DNA from: Harmonia axyridis
Lineage: Eukaryota > Arthropoda > Insecta > Coleoptera > Coccinellidae
NCBI RefSeq assembly: GCF_914767665.1
Contig: NC_059507.1
Location: forward strand, 14,260,001 to 14,324,000
Direction: 5' to 3'
Length of the DNA: 64,000 nt
Shown: positions 10,401-21,690 of the stretch, piece by piece
Layout: the number at the start of each line of letters is the position of its first letter
Numbering within the stretch: position 1 is the first letter of the stretch
The notes under the pieces: model-generated
What the model was told of the DNA's origin: nothing
The model's database searches: none
Seen by the model: the letters and a program-made list of their open reading frames with translations, nothing else
Position numbers and translations under genes: made by a program

Positions 10401-11293
10401 TGGTTTGTTGCTCCTGAATCGATTATGAACATCAAAGTTTCATCTGTAACTGTTCTATCATTTTTGTTTGCAATGAACGATATTTCTTCATCTCTGGAGT
10501 CTTCACCGTTTGCAACATTTGCACTGCTTCTGCATTCATTCCTTTTGTGTCCATGTTTTCCACATTTATAGCATTTGAAGTTGAACTTTGGTTTTTCTTG
10601 TCCTCGAATTTGTCTATTTCCTCGTTTTTGAAAATTTCCTCTGTTACCATTTCCTCTGTACTTGCTAGTGAAAGCAACTGATTCTTTCTGTTGATCACCA
10701 TTATTTCCTTGTCTGATTTCCTCCTGTAGCAACTTGTTTTTGACAAATTGTACGGTTACATCCTTTGGATTTGTACTGAACATCAAATCAATTGAAGTCG
10801 TTAATGCTTGGTAATTTTCAGGCATGGCTGCTAGAAGTTGACATATTATTTCCGGTTCTTCTAAATTTCCTCCACTTGCCTTCAAATCACTTACTATTTT
10901 GTCGAATTCCAAAAAGAAATCAGAGAGGTTACCTTCCTTGTATTTCATATTCCTGAGTTTTCTTTGTAGGTCCACCTGCATCGAGAGTCCTCTTCGAGTA
11001 TATGTGTACTTCAAAGTTTCAAACATGTCTTTAGCTGTCTTCTTATCTTTTACCATTTCCAGCACGTCGTCTGCTAACCACTGTACCATAATGTTCCTTG
11101 CTTTCGCATCATCTTTCTTGAACTGTTGCAGTTGTTGTTCTCCTGTTGGTGCATTTTGTTCCAATACATTTAATGCATTATGCTGTTCCAGGAAAATCTT
11201 CAGACGGAATTCCCAGTTCGAGAAGTTTGTGCCATTAAAGGGTTTTAGGTTTGCTAGCTGTGAGTTTAACGTCGCCATTTCAACGTGTTCCAA
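7490..11293 (-). CDS. Copia gag-pol polyprotein, 1267 aa, intact
   Basis: One uninterrupted frame holds all copia domains in copia order. The N-terminal Gag begins near FNGTNFSNWEFRLKIFLEQ (residue ~20), followed by a CCHC zinc knuckle CYKCGKHGHKRNEC (~240-253), the aspartic protease motif DSGATNHL (~290), the integrase zinc motif HRRMGH then CEVC (~421-440), integrase catalytic Asp in SDVCGP (~468), DNGGEY (~532) and Glu in NGIAERFN (~565), reverse transcriptase with LLYVDDL (~953), and RNase H with FVDSDYAND (~1118), STESEYVAL (~1160) and EDNQSC (~1193). The integrase-before-RT order separates it from gypsy elements. Start could be Met1 or Met6, just upstream of Gag. One oddity is that the HH and CC pairs of the integrase finger are only about 10 residues apart, closer than is usual. 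No frameshift separates gag and pol. Confidence 0.96.
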   Translation of the reverse strand: MEHVEMATLNSQLANLKPFNGTNFSNWEFRLKIFLEQHNALNVLEQNAPTGEQQLQQFKKDDAKARNIMVQWLADDVLEMVKDKKTAKDMFETLKYTYTRRGLSMQVDLQRKLRNMKYKEGNLSDFFLEFDKIVSDLKASGGNLEEPEIICQLLAAMPENYQALTTSIDLMFSTNPKDVTVQFVKNKLLQEEIRQGNNGDQQKESVAFTSKYRGNGNRGNFQKRGNRQIRGQEKPKFNFKCYKCGKHGHKRNECRSSANVANGEDSRDEEISFIANKNDRTVTDETLMFIIDSGATNHLVNKQTKVYLSNIKPVSCQINVAKKGSVVNVTRSGNLHVTDKNGRNFNLKDVLQSDDLEYNLLSVKRIEKEGFKVIFEDGKVRICRKGNDTIVLEGNLKGNLYVVCFNPRFDCLNIAVDQDLLHRRMGHSSKYPPTSLCEVCLKAKQTRTHFKSMTDERKPKRVLEVISSDVCGPISPQTRDNMKYYVSFVDHYTHFSQVYLMKNKSEVLEKFKEYEAQVSSRFNRKISRIRCDNGGEYSSETFKAFCNQKGIQIEYTIPRNPEQNGIAERFNRTILEMSRCLIFESKLDKIFWGDALLTSVYLLNRLESSTIPKNTTPASMWYGYNPDLNKIRVFGCVAYAHIPKENRIGKLDSHSKKTILIGYCNNGYKLYDMEENSVVVARSVVFNEEKELTDQNDKTIRILEDNDECEVEDNKKTLNSNIETEELGIGRGKRNKRLPARLLDYDLDDETELLAALSVGYLPGEVPTSYEEAVSIGGGWKEAIQEELKNIEEQQTWELVDPPSNVKVIDSKWVFREKEVDGKVVKKARLVARGFLQSLKNEDVYSPVARMVTIRMLLVLSLEQDLHILQMDVKSAFLNGMLKSPVYMHQPPGFKNENNNNLVCKLNKALYGLKEAPKCWNDTFHDKIITLGFQRSKKDPCLYFKPQGIYLLLYVDDLIIFAKYEEDINYIKHKLSEIFKMTEMKNESLTFLGLEISKFRNELFISQTKLIDKVLIRFNMNDCKGSDIPMQPKLYLASDDKCSENLPYRELIGCLMYVMLGSRPDLCYSISYFSQFQNAHGKDHWHYLKNVLKYLNRTRNFGLKFVKENKSDIQIHTFVDSDYANDPNDRKSITGFLIKMNNNTILWKTKKQNLVALSSTESEYVALCSSIMESLFINQILLEIFVKNKPIVVHEDNQSCIRIASTLEMNRSKHIDVKYHFIRDCIAQNKVKLEYIPSEDQQADVLTKALPRVKFCYFRNLLNVTEL

Positions 11294-11343
11294 GTTTTAA
11301 TTCTAACTTGTTCTTTATTATACGCTTTTGACACTCAATAACT

Positions 11344-11360
11344 GTACTGGGCACATAACC
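11344..11360 (-). other. Copia primer-binding site (half-tRNA initiator Met type)
   Basis: Immediately inside the 5' LTR the minus strand reads GGTTATGTGCCCAGTAC. Drosophila copia is known to be primed by an internal fragment of initiator methionine tRNA that pairs with its anticodon stem-loop; this site fits that complement with one apparent mismatch (T in ATGTGCC). Confidence 0.75.
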
Positions 11361-11583
11361 TGTAGAGTTTGCAATTCTGGAAGCTCAGTTATGGTGCAAA
11401 AGAATAAAGATGGTTTTGATTTTAAGAAGTTTTAATTTCAGCTAAGAGATTCCGATAAACTTAACAGTCTGACATTCACACTTCTCTTTATCAAGTGTCA
11501 ACTTAGGTTGGAATCCGTGTACTGTGTCAATGATCACAGAATAGGAATAATTAAGCCAGATTCACACAATTGTTATATCAACA
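11361..11583 (-). repeat. Copia 5' LTR (promoter end of the element)
   Basis: 223 bp, same as 7227-7449 by eye. On the minus strand this LTR is upstream of gag-pol and should carry the element promoter; a 67-bp leader with the primer site separates it from the start codon. The target duplication TCCCC follows at 11584-11588. Confidence 0.95.
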
Positions 11584-11588
11584 TCCCC

Positions 11589-13390
11589 GTCTTTAAAAGG
11601 GCCCATAAGCTCTTGACAGACCAACAAAAGGGCTCCGGTTAATTTCATTCTGTTACAATTCAAAAGTAGCCAATGTGAGTACGATTAGATCGATGCAGAT
11701 CCTGGAACAATGTTGTATTTCTCAAGCGGTTTCTGTGATATTTAAAAATCTTATCACTTCTATTTCATATTCAATGCCCTTGGGAAACAACCGAAGTATT
11801 CCAAATCAAGTTGAGAGTGTGTTCAGAGTGAAAGTTTTATAAGTTGTGTTGGTCTATCTTCCACCAAACAGATCGCTTCATTATTTCATCACAATTTTAA
11901 GTCGGTAATAATCTCAAACGATAAGGTTCGACAAATCCATCCTCAAATTCGATTCTGTCCGTCCGTCCTTGAATACGATAGCTCTTCAATGGAGAGACTT
12001 AGAAACTTAAAACTCGATTAAGTTCGTTAATGGGATAAATCCGAGTAGCAGTCCCGTAAAATTTCTTTTCCAGATAATTTCGATACTACAGACTGGATCG
12101 GAATTTAATATTGAATTCAGAGGTCTGATTTTTGACAGAAATTTTGCTATAAACATGGAACAAAAACATTCTACAGGCATTTTTTCAGTAGAATCCATTG
12201 GTGTAATCATTTGTTTTTTATTACAATTTTTTTTGAAGTTATAATACAAACTTGTATTTTTCATAAATATAAACCCTAAACATTCCCATAACAAATAAAA
12301 TTGCATTTTTGTCATTTTTGAAAAAACATAAATTAATATAAAAACTTATCGAACTAAAAATTCAGCAAAATTTTCAGTTTAACACGGCAAATGTATACTA
12401 TAACTATAATTCAGTTACGAGCGTTTAAAAGATCCTGACCCCACTTAAAAGTTTCCATAATTTCTTGATTTTCTGAAAAATAATGATGAAAGAAGATTTT
12501 AACAATCAATTAGAAGGAATATTTTGATTACTCTCGAAAAAAACCATTCTCGGATTTTAACCTATAAGGAACTGAAATTACGTTATCTGTATAAAAATCG
12601 CTTCCACATTGCAATCTATTAATGTAATTAAATCAGAGAAAAAATGGTTCGCAACACAGCCACTTTGATCAGGATGGATTACAATGTTTTTTACTTCTCC
12701 GAAAGTTCAATACAAAACGATATGAGGAAAAGCAATCTGGAATTTTCCATTGTTTAACATCGGGAAATCATTCGAAGAATAATGTAATTGAATACCTAGT
12801 AATTACTTTTTTGCGCACCAGATCTAACACTGGCAGTTTTGAATCGTTGAATGGAACAAAATTTATCGATCTAATCAACAATTTTTTAGGCGTTATACCT
12901 ACTATTTCTAGACTCTAATTTATTTATTCAATTTTTTGAGCGATTGTTTACCAAATAGATCACTTTATTATTTTATCACGATAATGAGGGGTTTCTTACA
13001 ATTCTATCGAGATGATATTTTGCATTCAAATGAAGAATAAAAAGTTCAGGCCCCATGAAAAAATTTATTTTGATCGCATTACTATATAATCCTATAAAAT
13101 TCAAGAAAAATATGTAGATACTTCAATATATTTTGCATGTGGTTTAAAAAAAAAAACGATTTGAACCTGGGTTCCTAGAAGTTCTTGTTCGTATTGATCG
13201 CGTGACTAAAACCAAATAAAATTCAAGCAAAAAATCGAGAAAAATACCAATATTTACGTATCTAACAATGAATATGGCTAGGTTAAAATTTTAGTCTGTA
13301 TAAATATTAGAATATAACCACACGAATCGAAAATGTTCTTACCAATTAAATTTTGGCATGTGATCGTAAACTGCTAAATCACATTTCATA
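11589..13390. other. Intergenic, repeat-derived, no gene seen
   Basis: An R2-family copy occupies about 11870-12050. A further block at about 12150-12350 (AGAATCCATTGGTGTAAT, GAAGTTATAATACAAACT) recurs at about 20170-20330. The rest is unassigned AT-rich sequence; the minus reading frame at 12007-12315 lies inside this repeat and is not credible as a gene. Confidence 0.5.
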
Positions 13391-13880
13391 TACAGGCTGT
13401 TCCTAAATTGGAGTTACAAACGAAAATGATCCTATAAATATAAGTTTTCGAGGTAAAAGGTGTTGAAAAGTTTGCTTTTTTTCAAGTTGTTTTTTTCATA
13501 TCACCTTCACAAGATATTTAAATTAAATTTGGCAAACTTTGGATACAAATCTACAAAGTGATATTTTTGCTGGAACTGCGCCCGCTTCTTTGCTCCAGAA
13601 CTTTTTCTGGTGACAACTGGTAGTTTGAAAAACGTATCTCCTAAAGATTTCGAGAAAAAAATTTCAAAAAATTCTCTAGTAATCCTTAGGAAAATACAAA
13701 TTATTATAAATATTCAGTTACTAAGCTGTGATGGATAAATTATTCATAAGTTTTGATACTTATTTACCCAATTTGTATCCGAGATCAATAAAGATTTGAT
13801 GAACTGGTACCTACAACCATCACAAAAAAGGGGGAATACATCAAACTCCTTGTACCTCAAAAACAAAGCGTTTGCATAAA
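13391..13880. repeat. R1 repeat family copy 2
   Basis: Starts TACAGGCTGTTCCTAAATTG like the first copy (TACAGGGTTTTCCTAAATT), shares GATACAAATCTACAAAGTGAT and AAGCTGTGATGGATAAATT in the interior, and ends with the CTC.AAAACAAAGCGTTTGC block. It is shorter, mainly from internal loss. Confidence 0.65.
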
Positions 13881-14446
13881 TTATCTAGTCTATTCTCTTT
13901 CGTTGAATTTTTTCATTTCTACAAAATGTTTTCAACTAAATTCTACGTAATGAATAATGTGAGATAATACCTCACAACTCATCAAAATTAGTAAAAACAA
14001 ATCATGTAATAGAAATATATGGCAATTGCACTATAAATTAGTATGTTAATTATTTCCTTTTTCATCACTGAATATTTTATCGTTTATGGGATGTGGACAT
14101 CTTGCGGTTGGTAATTCATGTGATCAATCATCACCTTCTTCAGGATGGCAACTCCTTCAAAAATCTTGAACGGCACTAGGTACCGAGCGATACATAATTT
14201 TGAAGGTTCGCTATTATTTTCATGAATAAGCAAAAAAAAATACCTGTTTGGCGTGAAACAGGTATTTTGGCGGAAAAAAACCAGTTGGAAGTGGTGGGTG
14301 AAGCAGAGCATTAAGTGGTCGAGTTTCTGATCAAATTTTAATTAATATTATCTTCAAATTCTGTGCCGTTCATTTCTAAACATATTAATTGTTTTTGATC
14401 AACATTGTCTCTTATAGTCTGTTACATGTGTTATTTCAAAAACTCT
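13881..14446. other. Intergenic with one perfect hairpin
   Basis: No gene seen. AAAATACCTGTTT at 14237-14249 is the exact reverse complement of AAACAGGTATTTT at 14256-14268, leaving a 6-nt loop. The 75-codon minus frame over it is unassigned. Confidence 0.5.
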
Positions 14447-14830
14447 AGAGATGTCAGGTAAGGAGATCTTGGAAGTCATTCTATAGGACTTCTTCTTCCA
14501 ATCTGCACAAAAAATTTGCGGGATCAAACAAAGGGATCTCTTGAAAGTCACTTAATAGGACCTTTCCTTTAAATCTAACATTGTTGTCTGGTGAAGATCT
14601 CCTGTCTTGAACAAGACACAAATGACCCTAACAGGATACCGGTATGAAATCAGGGGATGTTCGAGGCCACTCGATTGGACCTTCTCTTCCAAACCAATTC
14701 TCGGCAAAAATTATCATTCAGAAAATGACTTACTGGGGTTGTATTCAAGATGGTGCTCCGGCTTTTCTGAATTACCATTTTCCCGAGAATTGGTTTGATA
14801 CTATTTGAAGAGTATCTTGTTCAAAATCTT
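14447..14830. pseudogene. Scrambled transposase relics (mariner/Tc1 type)
   Basis: On the minus strand, about 14640-14720 encodes ENWFGREGPIEWPRTSPDF, which looks like the segment leading to the third catalytic residue of an insect mariner-type transposase. Similar but more decayed versions lie at about 14455-14520 (IGRRSPIE, stop, LPRSP) and 14525-14590. On the plus strand, about 14730-14800 encodes GCIQDGAPAFLNYHFPENWF, containing the QDGAP motif of the second catalytic residue. Pieces of the same gene therefore lie in opposite orientations and more than one copy; none is functional. Confidence 0.5.
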
Positions 14831-15736
14831 CGCCAGAGGAGAGAAAAGGAGATTGTTCATAATGGAGACTAAATTTAAATTTGATATTATGATATTAAAG
14901 TTTATTAGGCAAAAAGTAAATTTTCTTCTTCTTCTTAACCTTGAAAATTCATAGGTTTGGAAGATCAATGCACTACATCAACTGTTTTTTTTTTCGAAAA
15001 TTATGTTATTATATAGTTTGCATCAAAACCTCTGGACTGCGGACTAATAAATTTTGTAGGGAAATTTCAGATTTTTACATTTTACAAACGTTCAATGTGT
15101 CTTTCGAACTATTTCAAAGGTCTATAAATTAATAATAGAAACGAAAAACTATAAAATATATGTTGCTAGGTACTTAATCGCAGAATCGATGGTCGAAAAT
15201 AATAGGTACAACTCTATGGTAATGACTCCGAATTGTACTATACTTAATTACAATAATTTTAAGAATTTTTGAGAGCCATTATTTATCGGTTGATTTCATT
15301 AATTGTTTTCGTACAATAAAAATGTAGGTATGTAGATTCCCAATAGTGTATAATCAAAGCAATTGTTACATAGATTTAGATGTTATGATGATTTTCCCAA
15401 CTCAATTATCATTCGAATAGAAAATGTCAGTTGACATTAAACTCCAATTTGATGATGAAGTTGAAATAGAAATTAAATTTTAATGAATTTTAATGCAATA
15501 TATGTTCAATATAACAATTTTAATTAATTAGGATATATTTTCAGAAGTTCACATAGGTAGGCTAGATGACTAGAACTGTAATGATCTTACAGAATAATAA
15601 AGTGTTTTCCAATACGATGTTTCATTTTAATATTGAGAAAAAAAACGAGTACATTTACATGAATTTACATGATTTTGATGCATTTCAAGCACCCAATCAG
15701 CGAAGATACGATGTTGCTGGAGATTCACTGGCTTGA
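14831..15736. other. AT-rich intergenic, no gene seen
   Basis: No recognisable coding, RNA or repeat feature. Confidence 0.5.
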
Positions 15737-16260
15737 GTAATAGTAATCTTTATTTATGCTTTACAATTGAAAAACAATGTTTGCACTCGTCAATATAAAA
15801 TATAGGGTAAATCTTCATATTTACATTTATAAATATGTATATATACTATATAGGTACACACATAAATATAACAATATAATAATTCAAGGAATGAATATAT
15901 CAACGAACAAATCAGAGACAAACTTGCCAAAAAACAAAAATTTCTCACAGGTATTGGTTAAGATCACAATTTAAAAACTCATCAATGTCGTAAAATGCAC
16001 CTTTCATTAAAATATTCTTTACAGCATTTTTGAAAATATTTAAGGACATAACTTGATAATAAGATGGAAGTTTGTTATATAACTTGATGGACATATAAAA
16101 CGGCCCCTTTTGGGATGAAGTCAGTCTACAAAAATCTTGTTTCAAAAGATTTCTACCTCTAGTACTAAACTGAACTATGCGAAATACGGAGTAATGTCGT
16201 TTGTTATTGAGCGGCTCACACGGTTTCAATTCTCTACATCACTAACTTGCCCCAACAGCT
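15737..16260 (-). pseudogene. Non-LTR retrotransposon (LINE) 3' end
   Basis: The minus frame 15945-16229 encodes a peptide with RNLLKQDFCRLTSSQKGPFYMSIKLYNKLP and FYDIDEFL, the kind of C-terminal tail found after the reverse transcriptase in jockey/CR1-like insect LINEs, where N.LP follows the FNKLP-type motif. The non-coding tail continues to about 15737, where the minus strand reads AATAAAGATTACTATTACTC. Only the last ~90 codons are present, typical of 5' truncation. Clade assignment is tentative. Confidence 0.55.
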
Positions 16261-17439
16261 CAAAATTTTCCACCAGTTTCACCATTGCCGACCCAAAATT
16301 GTTTTAATTTTGCAAACGATTGCAAAATTTTCATCATTTTTGTAGTGAATTGCAACAATTTTACTGCGTTGTTGAAGCATGTATCGTTCAATTTTCAGTT
16401 AATGGCGTAGGTTTTACTAGTCAAAGGTCAAAAGATGACAGCTTTAAAAATAACAGCTGCTAGATAGCGGGCTATTCAAAATGAAAACTTTTATTGGAAC
16501 TCCTTTGTATGTTAAACAGATTTTTGAAAATGATTTCGTTGCGATTAATAATATTTCCAACAATCTAAAAATAAACCATACAGTAATCATCCATATAATG
16601 ACGTCATGTCTTAATTGTGTCGAAGTGAACGTTATAATTTTTTGACTATCTCAATGAAATATGAGATTAGTTACATTTTATTGATTTCTCTTTGTTTCCT
16701 TCTTCTTAAGGGATAATCGGGCTTCCTTATTGGGCATGAACGTTTTACTCATCCGTGACGTCATAAATGGACGCCATGACACCTTGAAGAGTTTTCTTTC
16801 GCGCTAGATTTAAATTCGATAGAAAAAAATAATTGCTTCTAACTTTGAGACTATTTTTCTTAGTAGTAAACATATTTTTACATTACGGGTCTATTGAAGA
16901 TTTCTTCTTTATGTCTCTTGAACAAAATCGATATGAAATACATTTTACGATATGGATAATATATGTATAAGATTGTAATTAATTATATGATTTATTTGAT
17001 ACGCTGTAGAATTCTTGAAAACCTTGATGTTGAGATGTAACGACAAAACAAAGAAATCTAATTAGAGTGCCTTTTTAATTGGATGTAGATCATAAAAAAA
17101 AAATTCTAGATACTATTGACCTTGTACTCAGGATTCATAGAAAAATGACCAGATTGGAAAAGTTTATCATTAAAATAATAACAAATAATTATGAGAAATG
17201 CAGAAAAATAAATTATGGGGCTTGGAATATTTGAATACTAGTTTTTATCCATATCGTTCGAAGATTGGATTGATGACAATTTTCATTATTTCGAAAACTG
17301 TCGGTTCTATTTAATAATACACGAAGGTTCATTATTTCCAAGTTTTTAAATTACTCTCCTCACGAGATATCTATATACCTACATCTAATAAAGCAGTAAA
17401 AACAGGAGTAATGCTGGAAGCGTATATATCATAAATTAG
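16261..17439. other. Intergenic, no gene seen
   Basis: AT-rich, with no supported feature. AAAACTTTTATTGG near 16480 and nearby text opens a short frame without recognisable domains. Confidence 0.5.
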
Positions 17440-17895
17440 TGATACAATTAGCGTGGGCTATAAACGATTTGTTTTCGAGATTTTGATTTTAAGTTTTTTT
17501 CTCATAGCATCTGTAAAAGACAAGATATTTGAGTCAAATTTGGCATAGTTCTTCCAATTTACAGTTTACATCATGTGATATGCCAATTTCGAATCTTCTG
17601 CTGCTGCTTTCGAGAAAAAATTCCAAATAAATCTCTCAGAATCCTCGGGAAAATTAAAATTTTCATAAAAATCCAATCGTTAAGCTGAGATAAATAAATT
17701 GATTATTAGTTTGTTGCTTGTTTTCTAGATATGTGGCAATGATTCATAATGCTTCGTATATACATCATAAAAAAGTTTGACTACAAAACCACCCTGTATC
17801 TCGATTCTCGAAAACAAAGAGTTTTCGGGCCCAGGATTTTTATTCTTAAAGTTAACCAAGGAATCTCTCATTTTCATTTCTGGTTCCTCCGATTT
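17440..17895. repeat. R1 repeat family copy 3
   Basis: Shares AAACGATTTGTTTTCGAGAT, TTTTTCTCATAGCA, AAGCTGAGATAAATAAATTGA and CTCGAAAACAAAGAGTTTTC with the other copies, in the same order. The left end is partly lost. Confidence 0.6.
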
Positions 17896-20800
17896 ATTGA
17901 ACTTATTTTGCAGCAAAATTTAGGATTATAGCAATTTCATGCCAAATTTTATATTTATCATGTTTTATATGTATATATGGCAGCCAAGAGCGCAACTGAC
18001 ACAGGGATGACGAGCGCTCAAAAGTTCTTGTATTCACGTTATTGCCTTCCTCATTTTTATCAATATTCTGCTTGAATTTTATATGGTTTTAATGATGTTA
18101 TTCTCACGAAATCTGTTGGGAGAACAAACCCCTAAAAAAACTTAATATTTTCGTAACACATACAACCATATTTGGTTTTTTTATGTAAAATAATTACTCG
18201 AATATACTTGATGAATTTTTGGGAATCGTATCATCAGATAAACCAGATTAACTAACCGACAACAATGACTTCATAATTAATGTTATCTCATATCAATATA
18301 GATATGAGACCACAAAGCTATATAGTTCTGTGGTCTCCAAGGGTGTATGCATGAACGAGTGCTTGAAAGCTTTCGACGCCAAGTTCCTTTGAATTTTTTC
18401 AACTCGAGATGGTTTATGAAATCGAGGTTCATCATAATTTTCCATACAAAATGAATTTCCGTCAAGAACGAATCAATTGAATATAAAGTTATATTATATA
18501 ACGTATTATGACAGCAAATATTTACGATAGATATATGGAGAGGCACTAATTGAGCAAATATTTACCTAATTGCAGAAAATTAACAGTATTTGAATCAGAA
18601 CAGAATTGTCGTTGTAGTTTCCCAATTATAAATCATTGAATGTTCGATTCTGAATTTGAAAGGAATGACAATCAAATTTCATGCAAGATTTGCAACGATT
18701 TTTTTTTGCAGTCGTTACCCGAACAATTTTGTTACGATATCTCTATTTTTCGGAATTATGATCCATAATGGTCTGAAAGGAGAAGGTTTAACTCAAGGAG
18801 GAAGAATCCGTCGTCAAATACGTTTATGTTGGACCGACCGTAAACACGATAATTCTCGAACGGAATCACCAAAAAAACTTGAAAGTTTCAGGTTAGATTT
18901 GGACACCAAGTGTCAGTTGAGTCCGCAAAATCAGACAAAGGTTTCCGTGAATATGACAGTTCGAAATGTCATTTCCCTGATAATCTCGAAACTTTAGATG
19001 GAAAATCATAGTTTGAGGCCTCATGTTGATCGCCTTATGAGAATCAGAGAAAATTCTAGAGAAATATTGGAAGAGAAATTCCCAAAATTTCCTTGACAAT
19101 AGATCTTATCGGGATTTTACTATGTATATTTAATTAATTATATATCTAACTGAAATTCCAATTTAGTGCAGAATTTCGCATGAATAGCGTCATCAAATCC
19201 ATAGAAAACTCAAACAGAAGATTGAAATAGTATATTCTAAAACAAGTTGCAGAATGGGCTCCTATTCCAACACGAATGCGAAATTCGAAAACGAGCGACG
19301 AAGGAGCGAGTTTTGGAACGCATGAGTGTTGGAATTGCTTTCTGCGAGTATTAGACGATATTTTCTCTATTTCAGTCAAGTTTTGTGAAATATTGTCGAA
19401 ATTCAATGAAAAATTGAGAGAATACATCCTAGTAACATTTGTATTGTATCTTGGCAGTTGGTGTGACTGTTACAAAAATTGACAGATTACGGAATTTCAT
19501 TTTGAATCGTACGTTTCGAATTTTGAAATAATTTATAATTAAGCATTAAACTCGTCAATTTTGTCTGACGAAATCGATTTAACACCAACAGAATCAAGAG
19601 ATATTGCGAATAATGTTGCAAATCATTCCACTAAATCCAAATTATATTAATTATATTGACAATTTGACTTGTGTTGAATTTTAATGGAATTGGAAGTCAG
19701 TATAGACAACCACAAACCGAAAAATATAACTGGAAACGATGCTGTAATGAGTTCATTACAGCACTGTTTTTAGAACTGTAATGAACTCATTACGATACTG
19801 AAATAGAGAAAAACCTATTATTTCACTGACAACAGATAACACAGAATTGAGGTTGTGAGTAAACATAAAATAATCCAACACAGCTTTATAGCCATTTTTA
19901 ATATTATTATTCAGAAAATTTTATGATTTTAGATGTATAGGGTATCCCAAATTCATTGTCTAGTGAGATAATCTCAGAATCCCATTGAGTTAGAAAAAAA
20001 TGAATGGCACATTTTCGCGGTCGATTTTTGAGAGAAATAATTCATTTATGCTGTAAACTGCAACCTCATGAATTCAACTATTTTCAAGCAATAGGGGAAC
20101 ATTGGAAAATGGAGTGAAATGAAAAGTTCTCATAACTTTATTATTGGCGCTATTCACATGAAACAAAAACATCCAGAATCCATTGATGTAATATTTAATT
20201 TTTATTGCAATTAGGTTTGAAGTTATAATACAAACTGTAATTTTTCAAATGTTAACTATAACAATTTCGATAACGATAATAAAATCGCTTTTTTCCTTTT
20301 TCAAAAATATATAACATGCCTATTTATAATAATCTGTGAACTTCAGATAATTAAGATATTATATTCGGTGGCCACCAAGGTCGATACCGTAAGATTTTTT
20401 CAATATTTTAACATTTTCAAATTGATACAGTTTGTTCTTCGAATGTGACCAAAATAAAAAATTTAAATCAAATTTAGTTATCAACCCATGAAATTTTTGT
20501 TTCTTCCTGTGTTTTCCGAAAGTTGCAGACTACTCCACATATTTGGAAATAGTTGTTTGTCCTCATTTGAAGTTCAGGTGAAGGGTTTGCTCAAGTAACC
20601 TTTCCTCTTTTCATACGTAGAATTAATTGAAATAATAAGAAATATCTTGATTTTGTTGAATTTGAGTTGTCCAAATTCATGATCTTCTGATAAACACCCT
20701 GTACATTTTTGGTCCAAACTGCAAATAGTCATATAATACTACATATTTGCAGAATCAAAAATGAAAAAGGTTTTTTCGAAAAAACCAATTTCTGCAGGAA

Positions 20801-21149
20801 TATTAAAAAAAAATGTGTCATCATCGCCATAAGAATCACGAACTGTTGAATATTTACCCAAGGTATGGCAATTTCCGAAATAGTCGTCAAAAAAGCTATC
20901 TAATGATGCAATAATATACTGAGTGTGCCATTCGAAATAAGGAAATAGTGGTCTGTTTCCGGTATAACCGGAAGTTGCAGAGATCTGAAAATATTTTAAG
21001 GAGAAAGATCATTGCCTCAAACTCCAATATGCAAATTTTCAGATCAAAATTACGATTAGTTTTCCATAAACGTCTATTAGGCCATCGCGGTTTTTCACCT
21101 TGTATTACAATTGTTGTATCCAATACGCGTAAAAGTTCTTGATCCCCAA
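17896..21149. other. Intergenic, decayed repeats only
   Basis: No gene is supported. An inverted TCTCATATC/GATATGAGA hairpin lies at about 18285-18308. Near 19741-19795 CTGTAATGA..TCATTACAG and its inverted relative recur. About 20170-20330 matches a block near 12150-12350. Text such as GTTTCCGGTATAACCGGAAG (about 20954-20975) looks like ordinary dispersed insect repeat. Confidence 0.45.
19741..19797. repeat. Paired short inverted repeats
   Basis: CTGTAATGAGTTCATTACAG (19743-19762) is palindromic except for its two central bases, and CTGTAATGAACTCATTACG follows about 13 bp later as its inverted near-copy. This resembles the remnants of a MITE terminus. No coding function. Confidence 0.5.
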
Positions 21150-21490
21150 CTTATTTGTTTTTCCGAATTTTTATCCGTGTATTTGGGAAGTTGAGTCCAA
21201 GGTACCTCATGCAAGACATGCTCGAATTCCCGCTAATAACATTGCATTTGTTTACATCCCCAACAGCAGTTGATACTCTAGATCGAAGCATATCAATGAA
21301 TCAACGTTCTGCGTTCTGTTGCTTTTCCGATACAAGATCAATCGAACCACGACTATCAGCACGTGAACCAGTACAGATTAACTTAGTTAAATAGTGCTGC
21401 TCAAAATGCGCCGTTATCAGAAGTGGTTGTATATCAATTAAAACAGCATCGATCATTCCCACTAATATCCGATTCTTGCACGAATGTGAA

Positions 21491-21690
21491 TATAAATTAC
21501 TGTTTTCGTTGTTTGCTGGACATCACGAATATCGAAAGCTACTAGCCACTCCAGTTTTAGCGGTGGAGTTCGGTGCTACTCTGCAAGTATTATACCGGTG
21601 GTAGAATAGTGCGATTCGAACTTTTGACTGGCCGGTGTAGTCTGTTTTTCGATACGGTCCCTAGATTTTATTTTCGACTGTTGTATCAAC
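21491..21690 (+). promoter_or_regulatory. Candidate core promoter and 5' UTR of the ABCG gene
   Basis: TATAAAT at 21491-21497 lies about 200 bp upstream of the start codon, and 21.15-21.7 kb is less AT-rich and free of the repeats that fill its surroundings, as expected of a promoter and leader. Stops in the ABCG frame at 21607-21609 and 21625-21627 close the leader upstream of the ATG. The transcription start is not visible; it would fall near 21520 if the TATA box is used. An additional upstream non-coding exon cannot be excluded. Confidence 0.35.

Larger units (their letters stand above)
7227..11583 (-). mobile_element. Complete Ty1/copia LTR retrotransposon
   Basis: A 4357-bp element on the minus strand with two 223-bp LTRs that I read as identical, starting TG and ending CA, and flanked by a 5-bp duplication TCCCC (7222-7226 and 11584-11588). 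Between the LTRs are a tRNA-fragment-type primer site, a single uninterrupted gag-pol frame and a purine tract. Identical LTRs and an open frame point to a recent insertion that could still be active. Confidence 0.97.

Noticed and set aside
8172..11300. Plus-strand open frames within the copia element (for example 9897-10346, 10899-11300)
   Set aside because: They are antisense shadows of the intact gag-pol frame and encode no recognisable domains.
12007..12315. A 102-codon minus-strand frame
   Set aside because: It falls in dispersed repeat sequence, part of which recurs near 20.2 kb, and no domain is recognisable.
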